Notes under the pieces: generated by a model
Told to the model about the DNA's origin: nothing
Databases searched by the model: none
What the model saw: the letters and a program-made list of their open reading frames with translations, nothing else
Made by a program: the position numbers and the translations under genes
Part shown: piece after piece, positions 23,987 through 31,403 of the stretch
Layout: each line of letters opens with the position of its first letter
How positions within the stretch are numbered: position 1 is the stretch's first letter
DNA from: Suilimivivens sp964507235
GTDB taxonomy: Bacteria; Bacillota; Clostridia; Lachnospirales; Lachnospiraceae
Direction: 5' to 3'
DNA length: 33,751 nucleotides
NCBI GenBank assembly: GCA_964507235.1
Contig: CAZDPE010000014.1
Span: 1-33,751, forward strand

Positions 23987-24010
23987 GGTTCCCTCTGTCG
24001 TTCAGGAACC
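23987..24010 (-). other. short hairpin upstream of flgE
   Basis: GGTTCC (23987-23992) can pair with GGAACC (24005-24010) across a 12-base loop in the 82-base leader of flgE. The same GGTTCC/GGAACC core occurs in the hairpin just after flgE (22516-22543). It may affect flgE translation or message stability. Weak on its own. Confidence 0.35.
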
Positions 24011-24033
24011 CCCATAGCCTCCAAAAGGTCCGG

Positions 24034-24426
24034 CTATACGATAACTGCTCCGTCAATATTTGTAAATACATTTTCCGCTGCATCCTGCTGATTCATCGCT
24101 GTCACTACCGTATTATTCGGAACATTCACAATAAATGCCAGCTGGTCAACAAGTACTAAAGATTCTCTGATCCCTTTCTGCTGTGCCCTTGCAGTTCCCT
24201 GTTTCAGCCGCTCCACCTGCCCGTCAGTCAATTCAATATTCCTGCTGTTTAACCGCTGGGCGGCATGCTTGGAAAATCTGATATCCTCCTCAGAATTCCG
24301 TCTGCACAAAATCTCCTGAAAAGACAATTCCGTTTCCGGCTTTTCTTTGACCGGCGTGGGATTCTGGTTGAAATACTGGTCTGCAATCTGTAAGGTTGAA
24401 AGGAATCCTTTGCCTTTCACTTCCAT
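24034..24426 (-). CDS. flagellar operon protein (TIGR02530-type)
   Basis: A 130-residue soluble protein of the 'flagellar operon protein' family found between flgD and flgE in Bacillota and spirochaetes. Typical signatures are FSKHAAQRLNSRNIEL, then LVLVDQLAFIVNVPNNTVVTA and the C-terminal VFTNIDGAVIV. Its function is unclear; a role in hook assembly is inferred from position. The ATG at 24426 is favoured by GGAGGAGAGAG just upstream; longer starts at 24459 and 24441 are weaker. Confidence 0.93.
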   Translation of the reverse strand: MEVKGKGFLSTLQIADQYFNQNPTPVKEKPETELSFQEILCRRNSEEDIRFSKHAAQRLNSRNIELTDGQVERLKQGTARAQQKGIRESLVLVDQLAFIVNVPNNTVVTAMNQQDAAENVFTNIDGAVIV

Positions 24427-24506
24427 AACTCTCTCCTCCATGAGTGGCTTTACCGGCATCCTGCCCCAGCCTCTTACAGCTCTGTTCCGGCTTCTTTGCC
24501 GCCTTT

Positions 24507-25253
24507 CTATCCGTTCTCTTCCACTGCGCCACTTTCCGTTACTTCTTCCGTTTCTTCTGTGCCCTGGGTTTCTTCTGTGCCGTTTTCTTCTCCTTCAGCT
24601 TCAGCTGCTTCCTGCGCTGCCGCAAACTCCGCCATTTTTTCCACATATTTTTGAAGCTTTTCAATATAACTGTTGGAAATAAAGGACTGCTGATAAGCGG
24701 TCATGCTGTTAAAGCCTTCCTGAAGCCCTTCAACGGTTTCCTGATGTTCCAGGGTAAGCTGATACTCATTCGGAAGCTCATCCATTACCGCCATAAATGC
24801 CTGTGCCAAATCATATGCAGTCTGATAAGTTTCATCCACAATTGCAATGACATCATCCGCAGAATAAAGTTCCCCGTCAACGGAAACGTACGCCTTATTA
24901 CTTTCATAGGTAACGTATTCTACCACGCCCTGAATCTGCGTTGATTCTCCTGTACTGTCTGTGGTTTCGATATTTACCAGTTTTCCTACCATAGAAGATG
25001 CTCTGTAAAGCTCCATGCTGGCTGCCAGATTCTGCATCTGCTCTACCTGGGAAAAAGTAGCATACTGTGAAATATATTCTGTATTTGAAGTAGGCTCCAA
25101 AGGATCCTGATATTTCATCTGCGCCACTAAAAGCTGCAAAAAAGCGTCCTTATCCATGCCGGTGCTGCTGCTGCTCTGATTCGCTTTCTGGACGGACGTC
25201 TGGGATGCTGTTTCCTGTATGACTCCATCCTTAACTACTGCGCTTACTCCCAT
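24507..25253 (-). CDS. flgD: flagellar hook assembly protein FlgD with atypical acidic C terminus
   Basis: FlgD, 248 residues, the hook cap/scaffold. The conserved N-terminal domain (about 30-110) shows DKDAFLQLLVAQMKYQDPL and EYISQYATFSQVEQM, the family signature. After about residue 145 I do not see the usual FLN/Tudor pair of FlgD; instead there is a helical segment and a Glu/Thr-rich tail with EGEENGTEETQGTEETEE repeats. It follows fliK by 41 bases, and GAAAGGAG precedes the ATG. Confidence 0.93.
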   Translation of the reverse strand: MGVSAVVKDGVIQETASQTSVQKANQSSSSTGMDKDAFLQLLVAQMKYQDPLEPTSNTEYISQYATFSQVEQMQNLAASMELYRASSMVGKLVNIETTDSTGESTQIQGVVEYVTYESNKAYVSVDGELYSADDVIAIVDETYQTAYDLAQAFMAVMDELPNEYQLTLEHQETVEGLQEGFNSMTAYQQSFISNSYIEKLQKYVEKMAEFAAAQEAAEAEGEENGTEETQGTEETEEVTESGAVEENG

Positions 25254-25294
25254 ATAATACTCCTTTCCGCACTCTGTGCTTTTCTTTGTCCTGA

Positions 25295-26719
25295 TTATGC
25301 GGTATAATCCACCGTTCCGCCGCTTACCTTCAGCATTTCCGCCGCAAGCAGTTCTTCCTCATCCGCCGTTTCCTCAAATCCCTCATTCAAGGCGTTCAGA
25401 TTAATCCTTCTCGGCGCTTTCCTGCTGTCCTGGTAAGCTGTCCCGCCATCCCTTTCCTGCCCCTGCCAGAGGCTGCTTTCAAAGGCATGGCTTTCCACTG
25501 CCACTTCAACGGCTTCCACCTTAACTCCCTGTTCCTTTAAGCTGTCCTTCAGTTCAACAATCTGGCTTTCGAGAACCGCCTTGACCGCTTCATTCTGAAC
25601 ATGAAACTGTGCGGTCATCTCGCCGCCCTTTGAGGTAATCTGAATATGTAAGGTTCCAAGGCTTTCAGGATGCAGCTGCATTTCCAGCTGTTCCATGCCG
25701 GGCTTTAACTGAATTTTCATATAATCCAGAATCTGATTCATGATTTCTTCTGTGTTTCCCACTATAGTTTCTGCCGTCTGAGAAAAGACTTCTTCCGCAT
25801 TCTGCGTCCGGTTTTCCAGCACTGCGTCAAGCACAGGGTTTGTACCGATAAGCCCCTGCTTTTCCTCTCCGCCTTCAAAGTTTCCGCTTTGCTGTTCTCC
25901 GGAAGAATCTTCCTCTGTTTCTTCTTCCTTCGGCACCACTTTCTGTACCTGTTCCACGTTACCATTTTCATCCGCAGTTAACTCGATACTGTCTGTTCCC
26001 TGCTCCACCGTAATGGTAATTTTAGCTTCGCCGGCTTCACCGGCTTCTTCACTGCCCTGCTGAAGGACATCGGCATAATTTTCTGTCTGAACCATCCCGT
26101 TTTCAGCTATTTCAGTCCTCAGTTCCGCCAGCCGCGCCGGTTCCGGTTCCTCGATGCTGATTGAAACTGTTTCCGTCAATTCTGTCCTGATTTCATCAAG
26201 ACTTTGCAGAAGATTCTGCATTTTCCCATACAGTCCTTCATCTGTCAGCAATGCCAGCGGACTGTCCTCTCCAGAGAGAACCATCACCAGTTTTGTCAGA
26301 TTATCCGCATCAAGCAGCGACACCATTCCAAAACCCAGCTCCTCCATGGCGTCAATCACTTCTTCCTCACTGATACCAAGCTCCTTTGCCGTTTCTTCCA
26401 CCAGATTGCTCCCGGCTTCCGAAAGAGCCTGCTCCTGCACAGTATCCGACCTGCCGGTCTTAACAGCGTCAGAACCGCTTTCCCCGTTTAAAGCTTCTCT
26501 GTGCGTAAGGGGCTGGTTTATCTTCGCATTTTTCAGGTCTTCTCCGTTTCCGGCATTCACCTTTTTTTGAGAAGATAACTTCCCGCCGCTGTAGGATGTT
26601 TTACTCATGACTTCTCCAAAATTGCCCGCTGCCCCTGATTTTGTGCTCGATGCCGCCGCTCTGCTTCCTCTGGCAAAGTTAAGGAGCGGGGCTGCATCTT
26701 TTACAGGTGTACTTGTCAT
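25295..26719 (-). CDS. fliK: flagellar hook-length control protein FliK
   Basis: FliK, 474 residues, measures hook length and triggers the FlhB switch. The N-terminal half is a Ser/Glu-rich, poorly conserved ruler. The C-terminal Flg_hook domain has KIQLKPGMEQLEMQLHPES, then LGTLHIQITSKGGEMTAQF and an ALESQIVELKDSLKEQG-like helix. AGGAGG stands seven bases before the ATG at 26719; ATG 26725 is too close to it. A candidate sigma-28 promoter lies just upstream. Confidence 0.94.
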   Translation of the reverse strand: MTSTPVKDAAPLLNFARGSRAAASSTKSGAAGNFGEVMSKTSYSGGKLSSQKKVNAGNGEDLKNAKINQPLTHREALNGESGSDAVKTGRSDTVQEQALSEAGSNLVEETAKELGISEEEVIDAMEELGFGMVSLLDADNLTKLVMVLSGEDSPLALLTDEGLYGKMQNLLQSLDEIRTELTETVSISIEEPEPARLAELRTEIAENGMVQTENYADVLQQGSEEAGEAGEAKITITVEQGTDSIELTADENGNVEQVQKVVPKEEETEEDSSGEQQSGNFEGGEEKQGLIGTNPVLDAVLENRTQNAEEVFSQTAETIVGNTEEIMNQILDYMKIQLKPGMEQLEMQLHPESLGTLHIQITSKGGEMTAQFHVQNEAVKAVLESQIVELKDSLKEQGVKVEAVEVAVESHAFESSLWQGQERDGGTAYQDSRKAPRRINLNALNEGFEETADEEELLAAEMLKVSGGTVDYTA

Positions 26720-26755
26720 CCACATTCCTCCTTTCTGTTTTCAAGGTACAATTTT

Positions 26756-26782
26756 ATATCGGCAAAACAGACAAAATACTTA
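26756..26782 (-). promoter_or_regulatory. candidate sigma-28 (FliA/SigD) promoter upstream of fliK
   Basis: The minus strand reads TAAG (26782-26779), exactly 15 bases, then GCCGATAT (26763-26756). The known SigD consensus is TAAA-N15-GCCGATAT, so 11 of 12 positions match at the correct spacing. The -35 overlaps the stop codon of the YlxF-like gene, and the start point would fall near 26749, about 30 bases before the fliK ATG. It would transcribe fliK and everything downstream, including fliA. I found no comparable match elsewhere in the window. Confidence 0.7.
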
Positions 26783-27661
26783 AGATTCCGGATCCATTAT
26801 CTTGGTAAGTCTGGCTGCAATCGATGGATCCATTGCACCCATTATTTTCCCCCTGTCCTCCGCATCCAGACCATTCAATATTCTGGCTGCCAGTTCCATA
26901 TTATCCGTCATTTCTTCCAAAATTGCTGCGGCTTCCTTTGCTTTCATGGAAGAAAACGCCTGTACAAATTCCTGAATATCATCCGACTCTTCCGTCTGCT
27001 GTAAAACCTGTTTATAAAGATATTCTGCAGTAGCCGGATCCATTTCCTCGTAATATTTTCTGTACTCCTCAATTCCGGGGCCATTGTCCGCGTAAACCAC
27101 TTCTTCATAAAATTCCGTTTTAATTCTCTGGAATTCCACCTGGCTGTCCTCAAAAGTCTTAAGTCTTTCCACTTCAGCCTTCAAGCTGGCAATCTCATCC
27201 GAGCTGTCGTTCTGGGCCGACTGCGCCCGTTCCAATTCCAGTTCAAGTTCTTTAATATAATCAACGGCTTCCCTTAAATTACTGTATCCGCCATAGGCTT
27301 CCGCATCATCCTCATCCACTGCCACTTCAGAATTATTCGGAAGAATCAGATTAATAACCGGTACGTCCTTTAAAACCGGCGTCAGCACATTGCTTCCAAA
27401 GCCGCCAAAATCCAATTTGATAATAAGGCATAAAATAGCAACCCAAATAAGAACAATTACAAAAGTAACAACAAAAACCGACCCGGAGCTTGTTTCCTCC
27501 TCATCCAGCAGCTGCGCCTCTCTGTCTGCAATTTCCTTTGCACGCTTTCTGGCTGTTTTTTTCTGTTCCTTCTGCTCTGCCTTCAGCTTCTTCCTTTCTC
27601 CCTTCAGGCGCTTTTTTTCAATTTTGGCATCTTCCATGCTCAATTCATCATCTAATGGCAT
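26780..27661 (-). CDS. ylxF: YlxF/MotE-like membrane protein (MgtE-N-type domain)
   Basis: A 293-residue protein: a very basic cytoplasmic N terminus (about 10-50), one membrane helix (about 61-82), a coiled coil (about 128-172), and a C-terminal MgtE N-domain-like helical bundle (about 205-293) with MDPATAEYLYKQVLQ, SMKAKEAAAILEEM and MGAMDPSIAARLTKIM. The domain and the position between fliJ and fliK match Bacillus YlxF and the MotE family; MotE proteins stabilise the stator in other bacteria. Whether this one does is inference. Confidence 0.8.
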   Translation of the reverse strand: MPLDDELSMEDAKIEKKRLKGERKKLKAEQKEQKKTARKRAKEIADREAQLLDEEETSSGSVFVVTFVIVLIWVAILCLIIKLDFGGFGSNVLTPVLKDVPVINLILPNNSEVAVDEDDAEAYGGYSNLREAVDYIKELELELERAQSAQNDSSDEIASLKAEVERLKTFEDSQVEFQRIKTEFYEEVVYADNGPGIEEYRKYYEEMDPATAEYLYKQVLQQTEESDDIQEFVQAFSSMKAKEAAAILEEMTDNMELAARILNGLDAEDRGKIMGAMDPSIAARLTKIMDPES

Positions 27662-27681
27662 ATTCTTTGCTCCATCTTAAT

Positions 27682-28125
27682 TCACTTCTTCTGACCATAA
27701 GTATAACTGGTAAGTTCATCCACTTCCTTGAACTCTCTGGCATTTTCTTCTTTCATAAATTCTTCAAATGCCTTTTCCTTCAGTTTTGCCTGTATTTTAC
27801 TTTCCTGCATGGCTGTCTGCAGCCTGATTCTCGCATCCTCAAGCTTTGCCTGCGCAGCAATCACTGCTTTTTTCTGTATCTCAATAAATTCCTGCATTCT
27901 GGCAATAGCATCGCGATTGCTTATAATATCCAGTACATTCAGGCCGCTTTTCTGAAGCTCCCTTCCCTGCTCCTCATATCCTTCCTTCCGCTTTATCAGG
28001 ATATTCAGTTTTTCTTCTTCCTCATCAAGATGCATTCTGGCGCTGGCAAATTCATTTTTAGCCTGCTCTTCCATCTTTTCTTTAATATCCAGAATACTTT
28101 GCATTCTGTAAATAAATTTTGCCAT
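27682..28125 (-). CDS. fliJ: flagellar export chaperone FliJ
   Basis: FliJ, 147 residues, almost entirely coiled coil, as the family requires. FIYRMQSILDIKEKMEEQAK at the start is the usual FliJ opening. It couples the FliI ATPase to FlhA. It follows fliI by eight bases and precedes the YlxF-like gene; the ribosome binding site is weak (TTGGAAT), so coupling to fliI is likely. Confidence 0.92.
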   Translation of the reverse strand: MAKFIYRMQSILDIKEKMEEQAKNEFASARMHLDEEEEKLNILIKRKEGYEEQGRELQKSGLNVLDIISNRDAIARMQEFIEIQKKAVIAAQAKLEDARIRLQTAMQESKIQAKLKEKAFEEFMKEENAREFKEVDELTSYTYGQKK

Positions 28126-28133
28126 ATTCCAAT

Positions 28134-29480
28134 CTATTCTTCAAATATGCCTTTCAGCATTTTTACTGTTTCTTCAAAAGAAAATTTTTCATCCACGTCC
28201 TGTTTCAAAAACTCGTTTACTGCCTGGATTTTGTTAATTGCATAATCAATTTCGGGATTGCTTCCCGATTTGTAGGCTCCGATATTAATCAAATCCTCCG
28301 CCTCATTATAGGTTGCAAGTACATTTTTGAATTTTCCGGCAAGCTGCTTATGCTCTCTTGCCGCAATCTGGCTCATGCATCTTGATATACTCTGAAGCAC
28401 GTCGATAGCCGGATAATGATTTTTATGTACCAGCTTTCTGCTGAGCATAATATGTCCATCCAGAATACTTCTGGCCGTATCCGTAATCGGCTCATTAAAA
28501 TCATCACCGTCTACAAGTACTGTATACAATCCGGTAATAGAACCCCTATCAGAACGTCCCGCTCTTTCAAGGAGCTTGGGCATTTCCGAATATACGCTGG
28601 GCGGATACCCTCTTGATACCGGCGGTTCCCCGCTGGCAAGCCCAATTTCACGCTGGGCCATCGAAAAACGCGTCAGGGAATCCATCATTAACAGCACATC
28701 TTTTCCCCGGTCCCTGAAGTACTCTGCAATTGCAGTCGCTGTCTGAGCCGCCTTTTTACGTTCCAGCGCAGGCTTATCGGAGGTAGCAACCACCACTACA
28801 GACCGCTTCATTCCTTCCGGCCCCAAATCTCTTTCTATAAATTCACGCACTTCCCTGCCCCGCTCTCCTATCAGGGCAATTACATTAATATCTGCTTTTG
28901 TATTACGGGCAAACATGCCCATCAAAGTGGATTTTCCCACTCCCGAACCGGCAAAAATTCCAATTCTTTGCCCTTTTCCTATGGTAATCAGACCATCCAC
29001 CGCTTTTACTCCAAGGGGAAGAACCTGGTCAATGATTTTCCTGCTCATAGGCTCAGGCGGCTTTGCTTCCACAGGATACTCCTTTCCCGCTGCCGGAAAA
29101 TCTCCGTCAACTCTGCCAAGCCCGTCAAGGGTTTTCCCCAGAAGGCTTTCATCTACTTTTATTTTTAAAGGTGCTCCCGTATTTTCTACGCTGCTGCCCG
29201 GTCCCATACCCTCTACATTTTCATAGGGCATTAAAAGGACTTTTCCTTCCTTAAAGCCTACAACCTCTGCCAATGCCGAAATCTTCCCTCCGCCCTTCAT
29301 GCTGGGATAAATGCGGCAGATGTCGCCCATTTTCGCCTGTGGTCCCTTTGATTCAATGGTAAGACCGACAACATTAATTACCTTACCTTTTATCTTAAAA
29401 AAGCTGTCCTGCACTATTCTGTTATATTTTTCAAAGTTAACAGCCGCTGCTTCCACTTCGGGCACCGTCCTTTTATTCAT
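28134..29480 (-). CDS. fliI: flagellar export ATPase FliI
   Basis: FliI, 448 residues, type III secretion ATPase resembling F1-beta. Walker A is GSGVGKST with Lys183; Walker B is DVLLMMDSLTRF with Asp267; ALIGERGREVREFIE and the RGYPPSVYSEMPKLLERAG segment are diagnostic. Unlike its neighbours, the ATG at 29480 has no clear ribosome binding site; a hairpin occupies the space before it. A GTG at 29456 with AAAGGA upstream is an alternative start that would trim eight residues outside the conserved core. Confidence 0.96.
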   Translation of the reverse strand: MNKRTVPEVEAAAVNFEKYNRIVQDSFFKIKGKVINVVGLTIESKGPQAKMGDICRIYPSMKGGGKISALAEVVGFKEGKVLLMPYENVEGMGPGSSVENTGAPLKIKVDESLLGKTLDGLGRVDGDFPAAGKEYPVEAKPPEPMSRKIIDQVLPLGVKAVDGLITIGKGQRIGIFAGSGVGKSTLMGMFARNTKADINVIALIGERGREVREFIERDLGPEGMKRSVVVVATSDKPALERKKAAQTATAIAEYFRDRGKDVLLMMDSLTRFSMAQREIGLASGEPPVSRGYPPSVYSEMPKLLERAGRSDRGSITGLYTVLVDGDDFNEPITDTARSILDGHIMLSRKLVHKNHYPAIDVLQSISRCMSQIAAREHKQLAGKFKNVLATYNEAEDLINIGAYKSGSNPEIDYAINKIQAVNEFLKQDVDEKFSFEETVKMLKGIFEE

Positions 29481-29486
29481 GATAAC

Positions 29487-29509
29487 AAAAAGTTCGCGGA
29501 GCGTACTTT
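29487..29509 (-). other. terminator-like hairpin between fliH and fliI
   Basis: On the minus strand AAAGT-A-CGC-TCC-GCG-A-ACTTT forms an eight-pair stem with one A-A mismatch, followed by TTGTT. It fills the 29-base gap between fliH and fliI just before the fliI ATG. It resembles a weak intrinsic terminator and may reduce fliI expression relative to fliH. Confidence 0.35.
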
Positions 29510-30376
29510 CTATTGCCTGTTCCTTTCGTAAGAAAGAAGCTTCAGTTTCCTTCCAAGCTCTGCAAGCTGTATATCCAGACTGCAGTCATAGATTCCGTTT
29601 TCCGTTTCAATAATGCACTGGGACTGTAACAATGTTAAATCCTCAACAATTTCCACTGTCACATTTCCTCCGCCTGCCTCTGCACGGATACGCTCTCTTT
29701 CAGACATCACTGCTTCATAATCATCTTTTGAAACATGAACCAGAAAATTCCTGGCTTCTTCTGTTTTCTGCATTGTATTTGAAATAAGCTCCACAACAAG
29801 GTCTTTGTAACGGCTTAAGTCCACCTTAAAAATATGTTCGTAAATACCGGTAATGACTTCTACAAACTCCGGTTCCAGATTCTCTGCTCTTTGCTGATAT
29901 TCCAATTCCAGCTGTTTTGTTTTCTCCAGATATTCATTCCGTGCAGCATCCGCTTCCGCTTTTCCAATCCGGCTTCCTTCCTGATAGCCCTGATTCTTAG
30001 CCTCTTCATAAGCCTTCATCTGCATGGCGCCAATCTGTGCCTTGGCATCCTCAATCATAGAATCCGCCTGAGCCTTTAAATCTGCAAGTTCATCTTTTGC
30101 CTGTTCAATTTCACGTAAAAGAGCATCCCTTTCCTTTTCAGATCCGTCTTTGATGACCGCTCCCTCACTTTCCCGGGTCAAAAGAGCATCTATGCTTTCC
30201 GCATCCAGCCCTTCTGCAAAGCCTTCTTCCGGAATCGATGCATTGTTCTTTTCCACACTGTCCGCCGCATGAAGCACTGCACTCAGCTTTTTTTCCAGCA
30301 ATGCATTATTATCTATTATCCTCGCTTCAGAATCCTGCATTACAATCCAATTTGATTTATATAAATTATTAGACAA
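29510..30376 (-). CDS. fliH: flagellar export regulator FliH
   Basis: FliH, about 288 residues, binds FliI and the C-ring. Its long central coiled coil with repeated Glu/Ala/Lys-rich helices, including the glycine-spaced AKNQGYQEGSRIGKAEADAA, and the C-terminal V-ATPase-E-like domain (VVELISNTMQKTEEARNFLV) are typical. I favour a TTG start at 30376 because GGAGGTGA, an ideal site inside the end of fliG, stands eight bases before it. The GTG at 30388 lies within that site and is less likely. Confidence 0.9.
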   Translation of the reverse strand: MSNNLYKSNWIVMQDSEARIIDNNALLEKKLSAVLHAADSVEKNNASIPEEGFAEGLDAESIDALLTRESEGAVIKDGSEKERDALLREIEQAKDELADLKAQADSMIEDAKAQIGAMQMKAYEEAKNQGYQEGSRIGKAEADAARNEYLEKTKQLELEYQQRAENLEPEFVEVITGIYEHIFKVDLSRYKDLVVELISNTMQKTEEARNFLVHVSKDDYEAVMSERERIRAEAGGGNVTVEIVEDLTLLQSQCIIETENGIYDCSLDIQLAELGRKLKLLSYERNRQ

Positions 30377-31385
30377 CGATTTCGTCACCTCCGCCTCTGG
30401 AAATAACGATTTCCGCAGAGTCCTCCAATTTTCTGATAATATTTACAATCTTCTGCTGTGCTTCCTCAACATCCTTCATACGGACAGGACCCATAAATTC
30501 CATATCTTCCTTTATCATAACAGCAAGACGTTTTGACAAATTGTTAAAGACAGCATTCTGAACCTGTTCATTGGAGCCTTTCAGGGCAAGAGCCAAGTCA
30601 TTGTTATCCACATCTCTGAGTACCCTTTGAATTGCACGGTCATCAAGCAGCAGGATATCCTCGAATACAAACATTTTCTTTCTGATTTCGTCTGCCAGTT
30701 CCGGCTCTTCGATTTCCAGCGTTTCCATAATATGCTTTTCTGTTCCGCGGTCTACGGTATTCAGAATATCCACCACTGCATCCACGCCGCCGATAATCGT
30801 GTAATCCTGATTTACCAGAGAAGCGAGCTTGGATTCCAGCACTTTTTCCACCTCTTTAACAACATCCGGGCTTGTCCTGTCCATAACGGCAATACGCCGC
30901 GCCACATCTGCCTGCCTGTCCGGCGGCAGCGCAGAAATAATAAGCGCTGCCTGCCCGGCAGGTAAATAGGACAGAATAAGCGCTATAGTCTGCGGATGTT
31001 CATCCTGTATAAAGTTAAGAAGCTGAGAAGCATCGGTTTTACGGGCAAACTCAAAAGGTTTTACCTGTAAGGATGCCGTCAGCTTCCCGATTACATCCAA
31101 AGCCTTTTCCGTACCCAGGGCCTTCTCAAGAAGTTCTTTCGCATAATTAATGCCGCCTTCTGCAATATACTGCTGCGCAAGGCATACTTCATAGAACTCG
31201 TTGATAATATCTTCCTTAATCTGGGGAGTCACGCTTCTGGTATTGGCAATTTCCAGCGTCAGTTCCTCAATTTCCTCTTCTTTTAAATGCTTGAAAATAG
31301 CAGCGGATTTTTCAGGGCCGAGCGCTATCAGAAGAATAGCGGCTTTTTGGACTCCTGTTATTTTGTCATCAGCAAATCTGGCCAT
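30369..31385 (-). CDS. fliG: flagellar motor switch protein FliG
   Basis: FliG, 338 residues, transmits torque from the stator to the rotor. The middle domain has the EHPQ motif (129-132) in QDEHPQTIALILSYL, and the C-terminal domain has the torque helix with alternating charged residues (LLDDRAIQRVLRDVDNNDLA). GAAGGAAGG precedes the ATG. It overlaps fliH by a few bases and follows fliF. Confidence 0.97.
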   Translation of the reverse strand: MARFADDKITGVQKAAILLIALGPEKSAAIFKHLKEEEIEELTLEIANTRSVTPQIKEDIINEFYEVCLAQQYIAEGGINYAKELLEKALGTEKALDVIGKLTASLQVKPFEFARKTDASQLLNFIQDEHPQTIALILSYLPAGQAALIISALPPDRQADVARRIAVMDRTSPDVVKEVEKVLESKLASLVNQDYTIIGGVDAVVDILNTVDRGTEKHIMETLEIEEPELADEIRKKMFVFEDILLLDDRAIQRVLRDVDNNDLALALKGSNEQVQNAVFNNLSKRLAVMIKEDMEFMGPVRMKDVEEAQQKIVNIIRKLEDSAEIVISRGGGDEIVV

Positions 31386-31403
31386 AAAAAAACCTTCCTT
31401 CTA

